From the NCBI RefSeq assembly GCF_002937115.1, contig NZ_NHRY01000252.1, positions 32,349 through 96,348 of the forward strand: DNA of 64,000 nucleotides. Reading direction: 5' to 3'. The notes under the pieces were generated by a model. That model ran no database searches, was not told where the DNA came from, and saw only the letters and a list, made by a program, of their open reading frames with translations. Made by a program: the position numbers and the translations under genes. Positions 27,778 through 36,394 of the stretch are shown here, piece by piece. Each line of letters opens with the position of its first letter. Within the stretch, counting starts at the first letter, position 1. This DNA is from Rhodopila globiformis (lineage in GTDB: Bacteria > Pseudomonadota > Alphaproteobacteria > Acetobacterales > Acetobacteraceae).

Positions 27778-29115
27778 GTGGCGCAGCGTTCTGACCCGGG
27801 CCGCGCCCATGCCACACCGAGCCTGTTCGAAGGGCAGGCCCCACGGCCGCTGGCCGATCGGCTGCGCCCGGACAGCCTTGCCGACGTGGTCGGGCAGGAT
27901 CACCTGCTCGGTCCGGATGGGCCATTGAGCCACATGGTCGCCGCGCGGGCGCTGTCGTCGATGATCCTGTGGGGGCCTCCCGGCACCGGCAAGACGACCA
28001 TCGCCCGGCTGCTGGCGCAGGCCACGGACCTGCACTTCGAGACGATTTCGGCGATCCAGAGCGGCGTCGCCGATTTGCGGCGGGTGTTCGACGCGGCCCG
28101 CCAGCTTCGCGCGGCCGGCACCGGGACATTGCTGTTCTGCGATGAAATCCACCGCTTCAACCGCGCGCAGCAGGACGCCTTCCTGCCGGTCGTGGAGGAT
28201 GGCACCATCACCCTGGTCGGCGCCACCACCGAGAACCCGTCGTTCGAGCTGAACGGCGCCTTGCTGTCCCGCTGCCGCGTGTTCGTCCTGCACCGGCTCG
28301 ACGACGCCGCGCTGGCGCGCCTTGTCGAGCGCGCCGAGGCCGATGCGGGCCGGGCGCTGCCATTGCTGCCCGAGGCCCGCTCGGGGCTGCTGGCGCTGGC
28401 CGGCGGTGATGGGCGCTACCTGCTGAACATGGTGGAGCAGATCTACGCCCTGGGCGGGACCGAACCGCTTGACATGGCTGCGATGGGCCGCGTGCTGCAA
28501 CGGCGCATGCCGGTCCATGACAAGGCCGGGGATGGCCACTACGACCTGCTGAGCTGCTTTCACAAGTCGCTGCGCGGGTCCGACGTGCAGGCGGCCCTGT
28601 ACTATGCGGCCCGCATGATGGTTGCCGGAGAGGCGCCGGAGACGGTGTTCAGGCGCCTCGTCTGCGCCGCGTCCGAGGATGTCGGCATGGCGGACCCGCA
28701 GGCGATGATACAGGTCATCATGGCATGGGACGCCTACGAGCGGGTGGGCTGGCCCGAGGCAAAGCTGTTCATGGCACAGGCCATCAGCTACGTCGCGACG
28801 GCGCCGAAGTCGAACGCTGCATACCTTGGCTTCGCCGGCGCGCTTGCGGCCGCAGAGGAAACCTCCCACCTTACGCCGCCGCTGCATATCCTCAACGCCC
28901 CGACCAGGCTGATGAAGCAGCTGGGCTACCATCACGGCTATCGGTACGATCACGACGAACCCGATGCCTTTTCGGGCCAGGAGTTCTTCCCTGACGGCCT
29001 GACCGGGCCGAACCGGCCCGAGTTCTACCAACCAAGCGAGCGCGGGTTCGAGCGCGAGGTGCGCAAGCGCCTCGATTACTGGAACGGGCTTCGGGCAAAG
29101 CGGCGAGGGGAGTAG
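27778..29115 (+). CDS. rarA: Replication-associated recombination protein A (AAA+ ATPase)
   Basis: A 445-aa protein with GTG start at 27778. RarA/MgsA acts at stalled replication forks with SSB and the clamp loader. AAA+ landmarks: Walker A WGPPGTGKTT near residue 65, Walker B LLFCDEIHRFNRAQQD, sensor 1 VGATTENPSFELN, arginine finger SRCRVF. The C-terminal oligomerisation domain contains CFHKSLRGSDVQAALYYAARM and YLGFAGALAA, characteristic of the family. Length is typical. It stands alone; the next gene is convergent. Confidence 0.95.
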   Translation: MAQRSDPGRAHATPSLFEGQAPRPLADRLRPDSLADVVGQDHLLGPDGPLSHMVAARALSSMILWGPPGTGKTTIARLLAQATDLHFETISAIQSGVADLRRVFDAARQLRAAGTGTLLFCDEIHRFNRAQQDAFLPVVEDGTITLVGATTENPSFELNGALLSRCRVFVLHRLDDAALARLVERAEADAGRALPLLPEARSGLLALAGGDGRYLLNMVEQIYALGGTEPLDMAAMGRVLQRRMPVHDKAGDGHYDLLSCFHKSLRGSDVQAALYYAARMMVAGEAPETVFRRLVCAASEDVGMADPQAMIQVIMAWDAYERVGWPEAKLFMAQAISYVATAPKSNAAYLGFAGALAAAEETSHLTPPLHILNAPTRLMKQLGYHHGYRYDHDEPDAFSGQEFFPDGLTGPNRPEFYQPSERGFEREVRKRLDYWNGLRAKRRGE

Positions 29116-29172
29116 GACGTTTCTGTTCCGACCGGAAACGCCTTGGCCCCTGCATCGCGAGCGATTTCATCG

Positions 29173-29199
29173 GGCCGGAATCGCTTCGCAATTCCGGCC
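29173..29199. terminator. Bidirectional hairpin between rarA and the MBL gene
   Basis: GGCCGGAAT at 29173-29181 and ATTCCGGCC at 29191-29199 form a perfect 9-bp stem with a 9-nt loop, between convergent genes. No long T tract, so terminator function is inferred. Confidence 0.45.
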
Positions 29200-29212
29200 A
29201 GGCCGCTTCGCT

Positions 29213-30076
29213 TCAGAAATCTTCCTCCTCCCCGTGCGGTTGCGGGGCATCGGGCCAGCCGCCGGCCTCGCCGCCCACGGCGCGCAGATAGCGCGCCACC
29301 GAATCCGCCATCACCTGCCCGGCCCGCACCGGGACCACACGTTCCCACCATCCGCCATAGATCGTTTCGAAACGATACGGCGTCAGTGCGTCGGCAAGGC
29401 GCCGCACCGTCGCCGCATCCAGCGGGATCATGTTGGGATAGCTGTACATGAACGTCAGCCCCTTGTCGGGCCGCACCTGCAGCGTGTCCCCGGTCAGCAG
29501 CGCGCCACCGCCACCGGCGCCGCCGCTTTCCCAGTGCAGCACGCTGCTGCCGGGAAAATGCCCGCCGCAGCGGATCACCGTCATGCCGCCGCCGAGATCC
29601 AGCGTGTCGCCTTCCCAGAAGGTGATCACCGGATCCAGCCGCGGCACGAACCGCCGATCCATGCCATGGACATAGACCGGCGCGCTGCGGAACGCATGGC
29701 TCCATTCCACCGCGGACGCAATGAAATGCGGATGCGAGGTGACGATGGCCGCGATCCCGCCCAGCGCGGTCACCAGCGTCACCGTGGCGTCGTCGAGGAA
29801 GCTGATGCAGTCCCACAGGATGTTGCCCTCGGGCCTGCGCAGCAGCAGCGCGCGCTGGCCGATGGCGAAGGCGGGGAAGGTGCCGATGCCCATCAGCCCC
29901 CGTTCCAGCCGGCGGAAGGCGTTGAAGTGGGTGGTGCGCATCGCCTCCAGCGTGGTCCACGCCTGGCCTGACGGGTTGACGTATTGACGGTGGTCCCGGC
30001 AGATCAGGCAGCCCTGTGGCGGAGCGTCGCTGTTCGGGTACTGGGCGCCGCAGGTGGTGCAGATGAAGGCTGGCAT
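29213..30076 (-). CDS. Zinc-ribbon MBL-fold protein with altered metal motif
   Basis: A 287-aa protein. The N-terminal 30 residues form a rubredoxin/zinc-ribbon-like knuckle (CTTCGAQYPNSDAPPQGCLIC). The rest is a metallo-beta-lactamase fold, but the canonical HxHxDH is replaced by TSHPHFIASAVEW; GGHFPGSSVLHW and LLTGDTLQ supply the later ligand regions. The missing Asp-His pair suggests a one-metal site or a non-hydrolytic role. I recall similar proteins annotated only as MBL-fold hydrolases. The substrate is unknown. Confidence 0.75.
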   Translation of the reverse strand: MPAFICTTCGAQYPNSDAPPQGCLICRDHRQYVNPSGQAWTTLEAMRTTHFNAFRRLERGLMGIGTFPAFAIGQRALLLRRPEGNILWDCISFLDDATVTLVTALGGIAAIVTSHPHFIASAVEWSHAFRSAPVYVHGMDRRFVPRLDPVITFWEGDTLDLGGGMTVIRCGGHFPGSSVLHWESGGAGGGGALLTGDTLQVRPDKGLTFMYSYPNMIPLDAATVRRLADALTPYRFETIYGGWWERVVPVRAGQVMADSVARYLRAVGGEAGGWPDAPQPHGEEEDF

Positions 30077-30126
30077 GCAGTCCTCGTCGTTTCCTCGCGG
30101 CGGCCAACGCGCCCGGCGGGCGCCGG

Positions 30127-31137
30127 CTACGCCGCGAACAGCGAATTGATCAGCGCCGGATCGACGGCCTCGATCTTCGCCGGCTGCCAGTGCGGCTTGC
30201 GGTCCTTGTCCACCACCATGGCGCGCACGCCCTCGGCGAAATCGGGATGCGCCATGGTGGTGTAGGTCAACGCGAATTCGGCATCCAGCGCCTGCTTCAG
30301 CGTCAGGTCGCGGCCGCGCCGCAGCGCCTGCAGCGTCCAGTGCAGCGCGGACGGCGAAACGTGGCGCAGTGCCTTCAGCGCGGCGTGCGCCCAGTCGTCG
30401 CCGTTGGCCTGCAGGCGCGCGACGATCTCCGTCACCGTATCCGCGCCGAAGCAGTGATCGATCGCCGCGCGGTGCGGCGCCAGCGAGAACGGCGGCAGCG
30501 TCTCGTCGAACGCCGCCAGCGCCGCCACGCCATCCTGCGCCAGTGCCGCCGACAGGTCGTGCAGCCGGGCGCGCGGCGTGTGGTGCGTGGCGAAGCCGGC
30601 ATGGATGGCGTCGGTGCCGGTGACGCGCAGCCCGGTCAGGCCGAGATAGGTGCCAAGCTCGCCCGGCAGGCGCGGCAGCAGGAAGGTGGCGCCGATATCG
30701 GGGAAGAAGCCGATCGCGGTCTCCGGCATCGCGAAGGCGGCGTGCTCGGTGGCGACGCGGTACGGCGCGTGCACCGACAGGCCGATGCCGCCGCCCATGC
30801 AGATGCCGTCGATCAGCGCGACATACGGCTTGGGATAGGTGGCGATCAGCAGGTTCAGCGCGTATTCCTCGGTGAAGAACGCGTCCGCCGTGGCGCGGTC
30901 GCCGGCAAGCTGGGCGTCGCGCAGGGCGCGGATGTCGCCGCCGGCGCAGAACGCGCGCTCGCCGGTGCCCTCGATCACCACGGCATGGACATGCGGGTCA
31001 TCCGCCCATGCGTGCAGGATGCGGGTGCAGCCACGGATCATCTCCAGGTCCAGCGCGTTCAGCGCCTTCGGCCGGTTGAGCCGGATGCGTCCGATGCGTC
31101 CGTCGCGTTTGGTAACAAGCGTATGCTCCGATGTCAT
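30127..31137 (-). CDS. 3-hydroxyisobutyryl-CoA hydrolase / enoyl-CoA hydratase family
   Basis: A 336-aa crotonase-fold protein. ATG 31137 has an ideal AGGAGG seven bases upstream. HIBYL-CoA hydrolase works in valine catabolism. Evidence: oxyanion-hole segments AFCAGGDIRAL and DGICMGGGIGLSVHAPYRVA, and the catalytic region AMPETAIGFFPDIGATFLLPR, which is diagnostic for the HIBCH branch over ordinary enoyl-CoA hydratases. Length (about 340 aa) also fits HIBCH. It is divergently transcribed from the formyltransferase-like gene; no other valine genes are close. Confidence 0.88.
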   Translation of the reverse strand: MTSEHTLVTKRDGRIGRIRLNRPKALNALDLEMIRGCTRILHAWADDPHVHAVVIEGTGERAFCAGGDIRALRDAQLAGDRATADAFFTEEYALNLLIATYPKPYVALIDGICMGGGIGLSVHAPYRVATEHAAFAMPETAIGFFPDIGATFLLPRLPGELGTYLGLTGLRVTGTDAIHAGFATHHTPRARLHDLSAALAQDGVAALAAFDETLPPFSLAPHRAAIDHCFGADTVTEIVARLQANGDDWAHAALKALRHVSPSALHWTLQALRRGRDLTLKQALDAEFALTYTTMAHPDFAEGVRAMVVDKDRKPHWQPAKIEAVDPALINSLFAA

Positions 31138-31243
31138 GCGGCAACCTCCTGGACGAGGGTCCGTGCTAACCGAGGCTTCCGCGGTTGCCAAGACGCCGGG
31201 CCACGCCGCATCATCCCCGCAAGAACCACGGGGAGACCATCCC

Positions 31244-32161
31244 ATGCGCGTCGCCATCATCGGCCAGCAGGATTTCGGCAAAGCCACACTGGAGGCTTTT
31301 TCCGCGCGCGGCGACACGGTGACGGCGGTGTTCTGCGCGCCCGAGAAAGGCCGCCCCGACCCGTTGCGCCTCGCCGCCGAAGCCGCCGGCGTGCCGACGC
31401 ATCAGTTCGCCCGGCTCAGCGACCCCGAAGCGCTGGAGGCGATGCGATCGGCCAAGGCCGACATCGGCATCATGGCCTACGTCACCCAGCTCGCGCCGCA
31501 GGCTTTCTGCGCCATCCCGAAATTCGGCACCATCCAGTTCCATCCCAGCCTGCTGCCGCTGCACCGCGGCGCCTCGTCGATGAGCTGGGCGATCATCCTC
31601 GGCCGGAATGAAACCGGTTTCAGCATCTTCCGCCCCACCGACGGGCTGGACGAAGGCCCGGTGATCCTGACCCGCCCAGTGCCGATCGAGCCGGAGGATA
31701 CGCTGGGCTCGCTGTATTTCGGCAGGATCTTCCCGATGGGCGTCGCCGGCCTGCTGGAAGCCGCGGATCGCGTGCTGGCGGGCAAGGGTCCTGCGATCGC
31801 GCAGTACGAGCCCGCCGCCGGCTACGAAGGCATCATCCGCGAGGCGGAATCGCAGATCCACTGGGCCTGCCACGTGGACCAGACCTACAACCTGATCCGC
31901 GGCTGCAATCCCGCCCCCGGCGCCTGGACGACTCATAACGGCAAGAAACTGTTCCTGTTCGACTGCCGGAAGCACATCGCCCGCAGCTTCGCCGCCGTGA
32001 AGGGGAAAAAGCCCGGCGAGATCGTGCTGCAGACCGGCGGCAGCCTGACCATCCACGGCCAGGGCGGCTTCATCGAAGTGCAGCGCCTGCGCTGGGAAGA
32101 CGGCAAGAAGATCCCCGCCGCCGAGGCCGGGCTGGAGATCGGCATCATCCTGGGCGGCTGA
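31244..32161 (+). CDS. Formyltransferase / 10-formyl-THF hydrolase-like protein
   Basis: A 305-aa protein from ATG 31244 (GGGGAG upstream) with an Fmt-type N-domain (MRVAIIGQQDFGKATLEAF; TIQFHPSLLPLHRGASSMSW; FRPTDGLDEGPV) and C-domain (GCNPAPGAWTTHNGKKLFLF). The catalytic His and Asp are present, but the Asn of true methionyl-tRNA formyltransferase (N-x-H-x-S-L-L-P) is Gln-Phe here. The YHPSLLP-like motif and RGASSMSW match the hydrolase domain of 10-formyltetrahydrofolate dehydrogenase better. The ALDH half of that enzyme is absent. Likely one-carbon metabolism. It precedes a GTG-started hydrolase by three bases. Confidence 0.8.
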   Translation: MRVAIIGQQDFGKATLEAFSARGDTVTAVFCAPEKGRPDPLRLAAEAAGVPTHQFARLSDPEALEAMRSAKADIGIMAYVTQLAPQAFCAIPKFGTIQFHPSLLPLHRGASSMSWAIILGRNETGFSIFRPTDGLDEGPVILTRPVPIEPEDTLGSLYFGRIFPMGVAGLLEAADRVLAGKGPAIAQYEPAAGYEGIIREAESQIHWACHVDQTYNLIRGCNPAPGAWTTHNGKKLFLFDCRKHIARSFAAVKGKKPGEIVLQTGGSLTIHGQGGFIEVQRLRWEDGKKIPAAEAGLEIGIILGG

Positions 32162-32164
32162 GCC

Positions 32165-32878
32165 GTGCCGAACCGGGTGGAGGCCCTGACCATCGTGCTC
32201 GATCCCGAGCACACGGTCTCCGGCCTGCTCCAGCGCCCGCCGGAGGCCGCCGCCCTGTTCGTCATGGCGCACGGCGCCGGGGCGGGCATGACGCACCCCT
32301 TCATGGCCGCTGTCGCGCAAGGCCTGGCCGAGCGCGGCATCGCCACGCTGCGCTACCAGTTTCCCTACATGGAAGCCGGCTCCAAGCGCACCGACACGCC
32401 CGCCGTCGCGCAGCAGGCGGTGCGCGCCGCCGTTGCAACGGCAAACCATCTGCTGCCGGCGGCGCCGCTGTTCGCCGGAGGAAAATCCTTCGGCGCCCGC
32501 ATGACCTCGCAGGCGCAGGCCGAGGCGCCGCTGCCGCGGGTGCGCGGCCTGGTCTTCCTCGGCTTTCCGTTGCACCCGGCGAACCGCCCATCCGACGCCC
32601 GCGCCGCGCACCTGCACGGCGTGCGCATCCCGATGCTGTTCCTGCAAGGCACGCGCGACGCCCTGGCGGAGCCGGCGCTGCTGGCGCCGCTGGTGAAACG
32701 ACTGGGTGGTGCCGCTACGCTCAGCCTGGTCGAGCACGGCGATCATTCCTTCCACGTGCCGAAACGCGCAACCAGCAACGATGTCCAGGTCCTGGCCGGG
32801 TTGTGCGACACGATCACGGCGTGGATCGCGGCAATCCCCAGGCCAGCGGCGCCGCCAGCAGGCACAGCGCCGCCATGA
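32165..32878 (+). CDS. Alpha/beta hydrolase (KANL3/Tex30-type)
   Basis: A 237-aa protein with GTG start three bases after the formyltransferase stop, so probably co-transcribed. The fold is supported by MAHGAGAGMTHPFMA near residue 34, the nucleophile elbow GGKSFGARM (Ser in GKSFG), LVFLGFPLHP, and the terminal EHGDHSFHVPK with catalytic His. The family is of unknown substrate. Its 3' end overlaps the convergent MFS gene by 65 bp. Confidence 0.82.
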   Translation: MPNRVEALTIVLDPEHTVSGLLQRPPEAAALFVMAHGAGAGMTHPFMAAVAQGLAERGIATLRYQFPYMEAGSKRTDTPAVAQQAVRAAVATANHLLPAAPLFAGGKSFGARMTSQAQAEAPLPRVRGLVFLGFPLHPANRPSDARAAHLHGVRIPMLFLQGTRDALAEPALLAPLVKRLGGAATLSLVEHGDHSFHVPKRATSNDVQVLAGLCDTITAWIAAIPRPAAPPAGTAPP

Positions 32879-33983
32879 CCCAGAACCCGCCGGCGCCGAA
32901 CGTCGCATACAGCGGCCCGGACGCCAGCGTCAGCAGCGCGGTGGCGGCGCCGACAGCGACCGTGTTGTAGAACGCCTGCCCGGAGGCAGCGAGATGCGGC
33001 GGCACCACCTGCGCAATCAGCCGCATGCAGGCCAGGTGCTGCAGCGCGAAGGTCAGCCCGTGCAGCGGCTCGACCAGTGCCGCGGCGGCGATCGAGGCAC
33101 TCTGCGCCAGCACCGTCCAGCGCACCACGCCGGCGGCGGCGCACAGCACCGAGGCGCCGGCGGGCGACAGCCAATCGATCAGCCGGCGGCCGATGAGAAG
33201 GAAGACAACGACCTCGGCGACGACGGATTCCGACCAGAGAACGCCGATGGTGCCGTTGCCGATGCCGGCGGCCTCCCAGCGGATGACGGCGAAGCTGTCG
33301 TGCATGGCATGGCTGCCCTGGATCAGCGCCGCCACCAGCATCAGCCGCCGGAACACGGGGTTGCGCAGCAAATCGGCGAACCCGCCGGTTGTTTCAACCG
33401 TCACCTTGTGGCGCAGGCGGTCCGGCACGGCGACCGAGCTGAGCGCGGCGGCGCCCAGCAGCGTGCCGTTCAGCACGATGGTGGCGGCCAGCCCGAACCG
33501 CGCCACCGCCTGTCCGGCGACCAGCGTGCTCAGGATGAACGCCGCCGAGCCCGCGCCACGCACCCAGCCATACGGGAAGCCCCGCCCGAGCGGCCCCGCC
33601 GCCAGCGCCAGCGCGTCCGCCAGCGGCACAATCGGCGCCAGCACGACGGCGTGGCTGACGCTGACCAGCAGCAGCGGTCCCAGACCCGTGGCGCCCAGGT
33701 AGCCGAACGCCACCACGGCGGCGGCCGCCGCGTAGGCCGTCAGCACAAGGCGCGGCGCCCCCAGCCGATCGGCCAGGCGGCCGCCGAACGGACCGGCGAG
33801 CAGCCGGATGGCGGTGCCGGCGGCGAGCACCATCCCGATCGCTTCGGGCCGCAGCCCGCGCCCGGCCAGGAAAGCGGCGAGAAACGGCGAAACCACGCCG
33901 AACGCCGCGAACAGCGTGACATACAGCGCCAGGAAGCGAGCCAGGGCACCCTGATTGCCGGGAGGAGGAAGCGGACTGGGCAT
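32814..33983 (-). CDS. MFS transporter (HcaT/PPP-like)
   Basis: A 389-aa protein; ATG 33983 has AGAGGAAAGA upstream and opens MPSPLPPPGNQGALARFLAL. About twelve hydrophobic segments are present, with the MFS A-motif GGRLADRLGAPR after TM2 and a VRGAGSAAFILST segment in TM5. Closest in style to the MFS_1-like group (HcaT/LacY-like) that import aromatic or sugar substrates by proton symport. The substrate is not predictable. Its 3' end overlaps the convergent hydrolase gene. Confidence 0.85.
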   Translation of the reverse strand: MPSPLPPPGNQGALARFLALYVTLFAAFGVVSPFLAAFLAGRGLRPEAIGMVLAAGTAIRLLAGPFGGRLADRLGAPRLVLTAYAAAAAVVAFGYLGATGLGPLLLVSVSHAVVLAPIVPLADALALAAGPLGRGFPYGWVRGAGSAAFILSTLVAGQAVARFGLAATIVLNGTLLGAAALSSVAVPDRLRHKVTVETTGGFADLLRNPVFRRLMLVAALIQGSHAMHDSFAVIRWEAAGIGNGTIGVLWSESVVAEVVVFLLIGRRLIDWLSPAGASVLCAAAGVVRWTVLAQSASIAAAALVEPLHGLTFALQHLACMRLIAQVVPPHLAASGQAFYNTVAVGAATALLTLASGPLYATFGAGGFWVMAALCLLAAPLAWGLPRSTP

Positions 33984-34411
33984 GGTCTTTCCTCTATCGT
34001 CATGGCCGGGACAAGCCCGCACTCGCGTTGAAATAGCGGCGGTCGTTGCTACCTCGTCATGCCGGGCGCAGGCCCGGCATCCACGCCTGGCGGTATTGAA
34101 GTGGCAGAAAGGCGTGGATGGCGGCCCTGCAGCCGCCATGACGGGAAGGAGCAGCCTGCCACGTCCCTCGCTATTTTCACGCCAATCGGGGCATGCCCGG
34201 CCATGACGGTAGGGCAACGGGTGCGGCAGTCATTTTGTTCCAGAGCAGTGAAGATCATCGCCTGATCAAGGATTCCTTCCCGATCCGCCACCAGCCTTGC
34301 GCGCACGATTGCTCGATCAATGGCCTGACCCTTACCAAGCCGTAAGCCGGACCGGGATTGATTTCGCACCTCGCGCTTCTGACATCAGCGGCAACCAACG
34401 GAGACCCTGTC
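33984..34411. other. 428-bp gap with palindromic repeat
   Basis: Contains a P2 palindrome (34055-34143) and short CATGGCCGGGACAAGCC-type repeats. No ORF is supported. The last 60 bp must hold the DUF4112 promoter. Confidence 0.5.
34055..34143. repeat. Palindromic element, family P2 copy 2
   Basis: CGTCATGCCGGGCG through AGCCGCCATGACG, with internal CCACGCCT/AGGCGTGG arms, 89 bp. Preceded by a GCGGCGGTCGTTGCT motif that is also present before copy 3. Confidence 0.7.
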
Positions 34412-34813
34412 ATGGCCTGGGCTGCGACCGAACCGCTTTTTCCTGCCTCCGACGTGACCGCGCGCCTTGCCCGGCTGCGCCGCCTGGCGTGGATGATCGA
34501 CGCCGTGTTCCTGCTGCCGGGCACCCGCTTCCGTTTCGGCCTGAACAGCGTGATCGGCCTGCTGCCCGTCGGCGGCGACACGGTGCTGGGCGCGATCTCG
34601 CTTTACATCATCTACGAGGCCGCGCGGCTCGGCGTGCCGAAGCACAAGCTGGCGCGGATGCTGGCCAATGTCGGCGTTGAGGTGCTGGGCGGCAGCGTGC
34701 CGATCATCGGCGACCTGTTCGACATGGCGCTGAAGGCGAATCTGCGGAATCTCGCGATCATCGAGGATCATGTGCGCGGCACGGCCTGGCAGCAGGGCCG
34801 CTGGAGCCGCTGA
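34412..34813 (+). CDS. DUF4112 membrane protein
   Basis: A 133-aa protein from ATG 34412. The DUF4112 pattern is clear: LARLRRLAWMIDAVFLLPGTRFRFGLNSVIGLLPVGGD, then TVLGAISLYIIYEAARLGV, then MLANVGVEVLGGSVPIIGDLFDMALKANLRNL. Two amphipathic/hydrophobic segments suggest a small membrane-associated protein. Function is unknown for the family. It is flanked by P2 repeats on both sides. Confidence 0.88.
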   Translation: MAWAATEPLFPASDVTARLARLRRLAWMIDAVFLLPGTRFRFGLNSVIGLLPVGGDTVLGAISLYIIYEAARLGVPKHKLARMLANVGVEVLGGSVPIIGDLFDMALKANLRNLAIIEDHVRGTAWQQGRWSR

Positions 34814-34906
34814 GTGACGCGGACCTGTCATGCGGTTCGCCATTGCGCCCTCGTCCTGGTGGGCCAAGGCCCTTGGGCATTGAAACCGCGGCGGTCGTTG
34901 CTCCTC

Positions 34907-34994
34907 CGTCATACGGGGCGCAGGCCCGGCATGCGCGCCTTCTGTTGATACCAGCACCGCAAGGCCTGAATGGTGGCCCGCGGCCGCCATGACG
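34907..34994. repeat. Palindromic element, family P2 copy 3 (diverged)
   Basis: CGTCATACGGGGCGC through GCCGCCATGACG; internal arms have decayed compared with copies 1 and 2. Confidence 0.6.
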
Positions 34995-35036
34995 CTGCGA
35001 GGCCGGCGCCTGGGTCAGGCCTGGTGCCGGCTGGTA

Positions 35037-35453
35037 TCACTTCGCTTTCGCTGTTCGTTCACCGTACTTCATGCCCTCCAGCTTCAGCCCGTCAGGGTCG
35101 AGGAAGAACACGGCATAGTAGTCGTCATAATATTCCCCGGCCGGATCGACGATCGTGGCGTGCAGGTCGTTCTTCAGGAACGCCTCCAGTTCATCCACAT
35201 CCTTGCGGCTGCGCAGCCGGAACGCGTAGTGGTGGAAGCCGACGTCGCCGGTGCGGTGCTTGTGCTTCTGCCCCTGGTCATCCGCCCGGCCGATCCAGAA
35301 CAGGGTGTTGCCGTTGGACCAACCGGTGGCATCCTGGTACTCCTCGGATATTTTGAAGCCGAGAAACTCGAACAGCCTGCCGTAGAACTGCCTGGATTTT
35401 TCGTAGTCGCTGACCCTGATCACCAGATGGTCGATGCCGACAACACGTGACAT
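35037..35453 (-). CDS. VOC/glyoxalase-superfamily protein
   Basis: A 138-aa protein; ATG 35453 follows AGGAGG. Paired beta-alpha-beta-beta-beta modules: GIDHLVIRVSDYEKSRQFYGRLFEFLGF with His metal ligand, NTLFWIG, GDVGFHHYAFRLRS with His, and YYAVFFLDPDGLKLEGM with Glu. The H/H/E set supports a divalent-metal VOC enzyme such as a glyoxalase or dioxygenase-like lyase. The substrate is unknown. It is divergent from the SDR gene at 35537. Confidence 0.85.
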   Translation of the reverse strand: MSRVVGIDHLVIRVSDYEKSRQFYGRLFEFLGFKISEEYQDATGWSNGNTLFWIGRADDQGQKHKHRTGDVGFHHYAFRLRSRKDVDELEAFLKNDLHATIVDPAGEYYDDYYAVFFLDPDGLKLEGMKYGERTAKAK

Positions 35454-35536
35454 GGGCGCCTCCTGTGTCCGCCTCGATCGTGGTGACGGCCGGCGCCCGC
35501 CGCAAGTCCCCTCAGGAACCAAGGAGATCGTGACCC

Positions 35537-36394
35537 ATGACCAGCCATCCCGCGATCAGCCATCCCGCTTTGGCCGCAGGCCGCGCCGCGGTGATCACCG
35601 GCGGCGCCAGCGGCGTCGGCCTCGCCGCCGCCCGCAAATTCGCCGCCATGGGCATGCGGGTCTGCCTCGCCGACGTCAACGCCGAGGCGCTGGAACGCGC
35701 CGCGGCCTCCATCGAGGGGCCGGCGGTTGTCACGGTTCCGACAGACGTCAGCGACCCCGCCTCGGTCGACCGCCTGCGCGACGCGGCCTATGCGGCGTTC
35801 AACGAGGTCGCGGTGTTGATGAACAACGCCGGCACGTCACCCGGCGGCGGGCCGTTCGACCATCCCGAGGGCTGGCGCCGTGTGCTGAACGTCAACCTGT
35901 TCGGCGTGATCAACGGCGTGCAGAGCTTCACCCAGCGGATGATCGACCAGCATAGGCCGTGCGCCATCATCAACACGGGATCGAAACAGGGCATCACCTG
36001 TCCGCCCGGCGACACCGCCTACAACGTTTCGAAAGCCGGGGTGAAGGTGCTGACCGAGGGCCTGGCGCACGCGCTGCGCAACACCCCCGGCTGCCAGGTG
36101 ACGGCGCACCTGCTGGTGCCGGGCTCGACCTTCACCGGCATGACCCGGGCGACCAGCAAGCCGCCTGGCGCCTGGATGCCCGAGCAGGTGATCGACTTCA
36201 TGCTGCCCGCGCTGGCCGCCGGCGATTTCTACATCATCTGCCCCGACAACGACGTGTCGCGCGCGATCGACAACCGCCGCATCCAGTGGGCGGCCGACGA
36301 TATCATCCGCAACCGCCCGGCTTTGTCGCGCTGGCACCCGGACTACCGGGACGCATTCGCCGCCTTCGTCGCCCCGCTGCCGCCGGTGCCCTGA
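35537..36394 (+). CDS. Short-chain dehydrogenase/reductase
   Basis: A 285-aa SDR. GGASGVGLAAARKFAAMG binds the cofactor (acidic Asp in CLADVNAEA suggests NAD+), VLMNNAGTSPGGG, catalytic Ser in NTGSKQG and YNVSKAG. The C-terminal extension (about 55 residues, IICPDNDVSRAIDNRRIQWAADDIIRNRP) is longer than in classical SDRs and may form a lid. The stop codon abuts the stop of the convergent creatininase gene with no gap. Confidence 0.85.
   Translation: MTSHPAISHPALAAGRAAVITGGASGVGLAAARKFAAMGMRVCLADVNAEALERAAASIEGPAVVTVPTDVSDPASVDRLRDAAYAAFNEVAVLMNNAGTSPGGGPFDHPEGWRRVLNVNLFGVINGVQSFTQRMIDQHRPCAIINTGSKQGITCPPGDTAYNVSKAGVKVLTEGLAHALRNTPGCQVTAHLLVPGSTFTGMTRATSKPPGAWMPEQVIDFMLPALAAGDFYIICPDNDVSRAIDNRRIQWAADDIIRNRPALSRWHPDYRDAFAAFVAPLPPVP

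Noticed and set aside
34310..34325. TTGCTCGATCAA upstream of DUF4112 as an FNR box
   Set aside because: Half-sites are too close (12 bp instead of 14) and the left half-site is TTGC.
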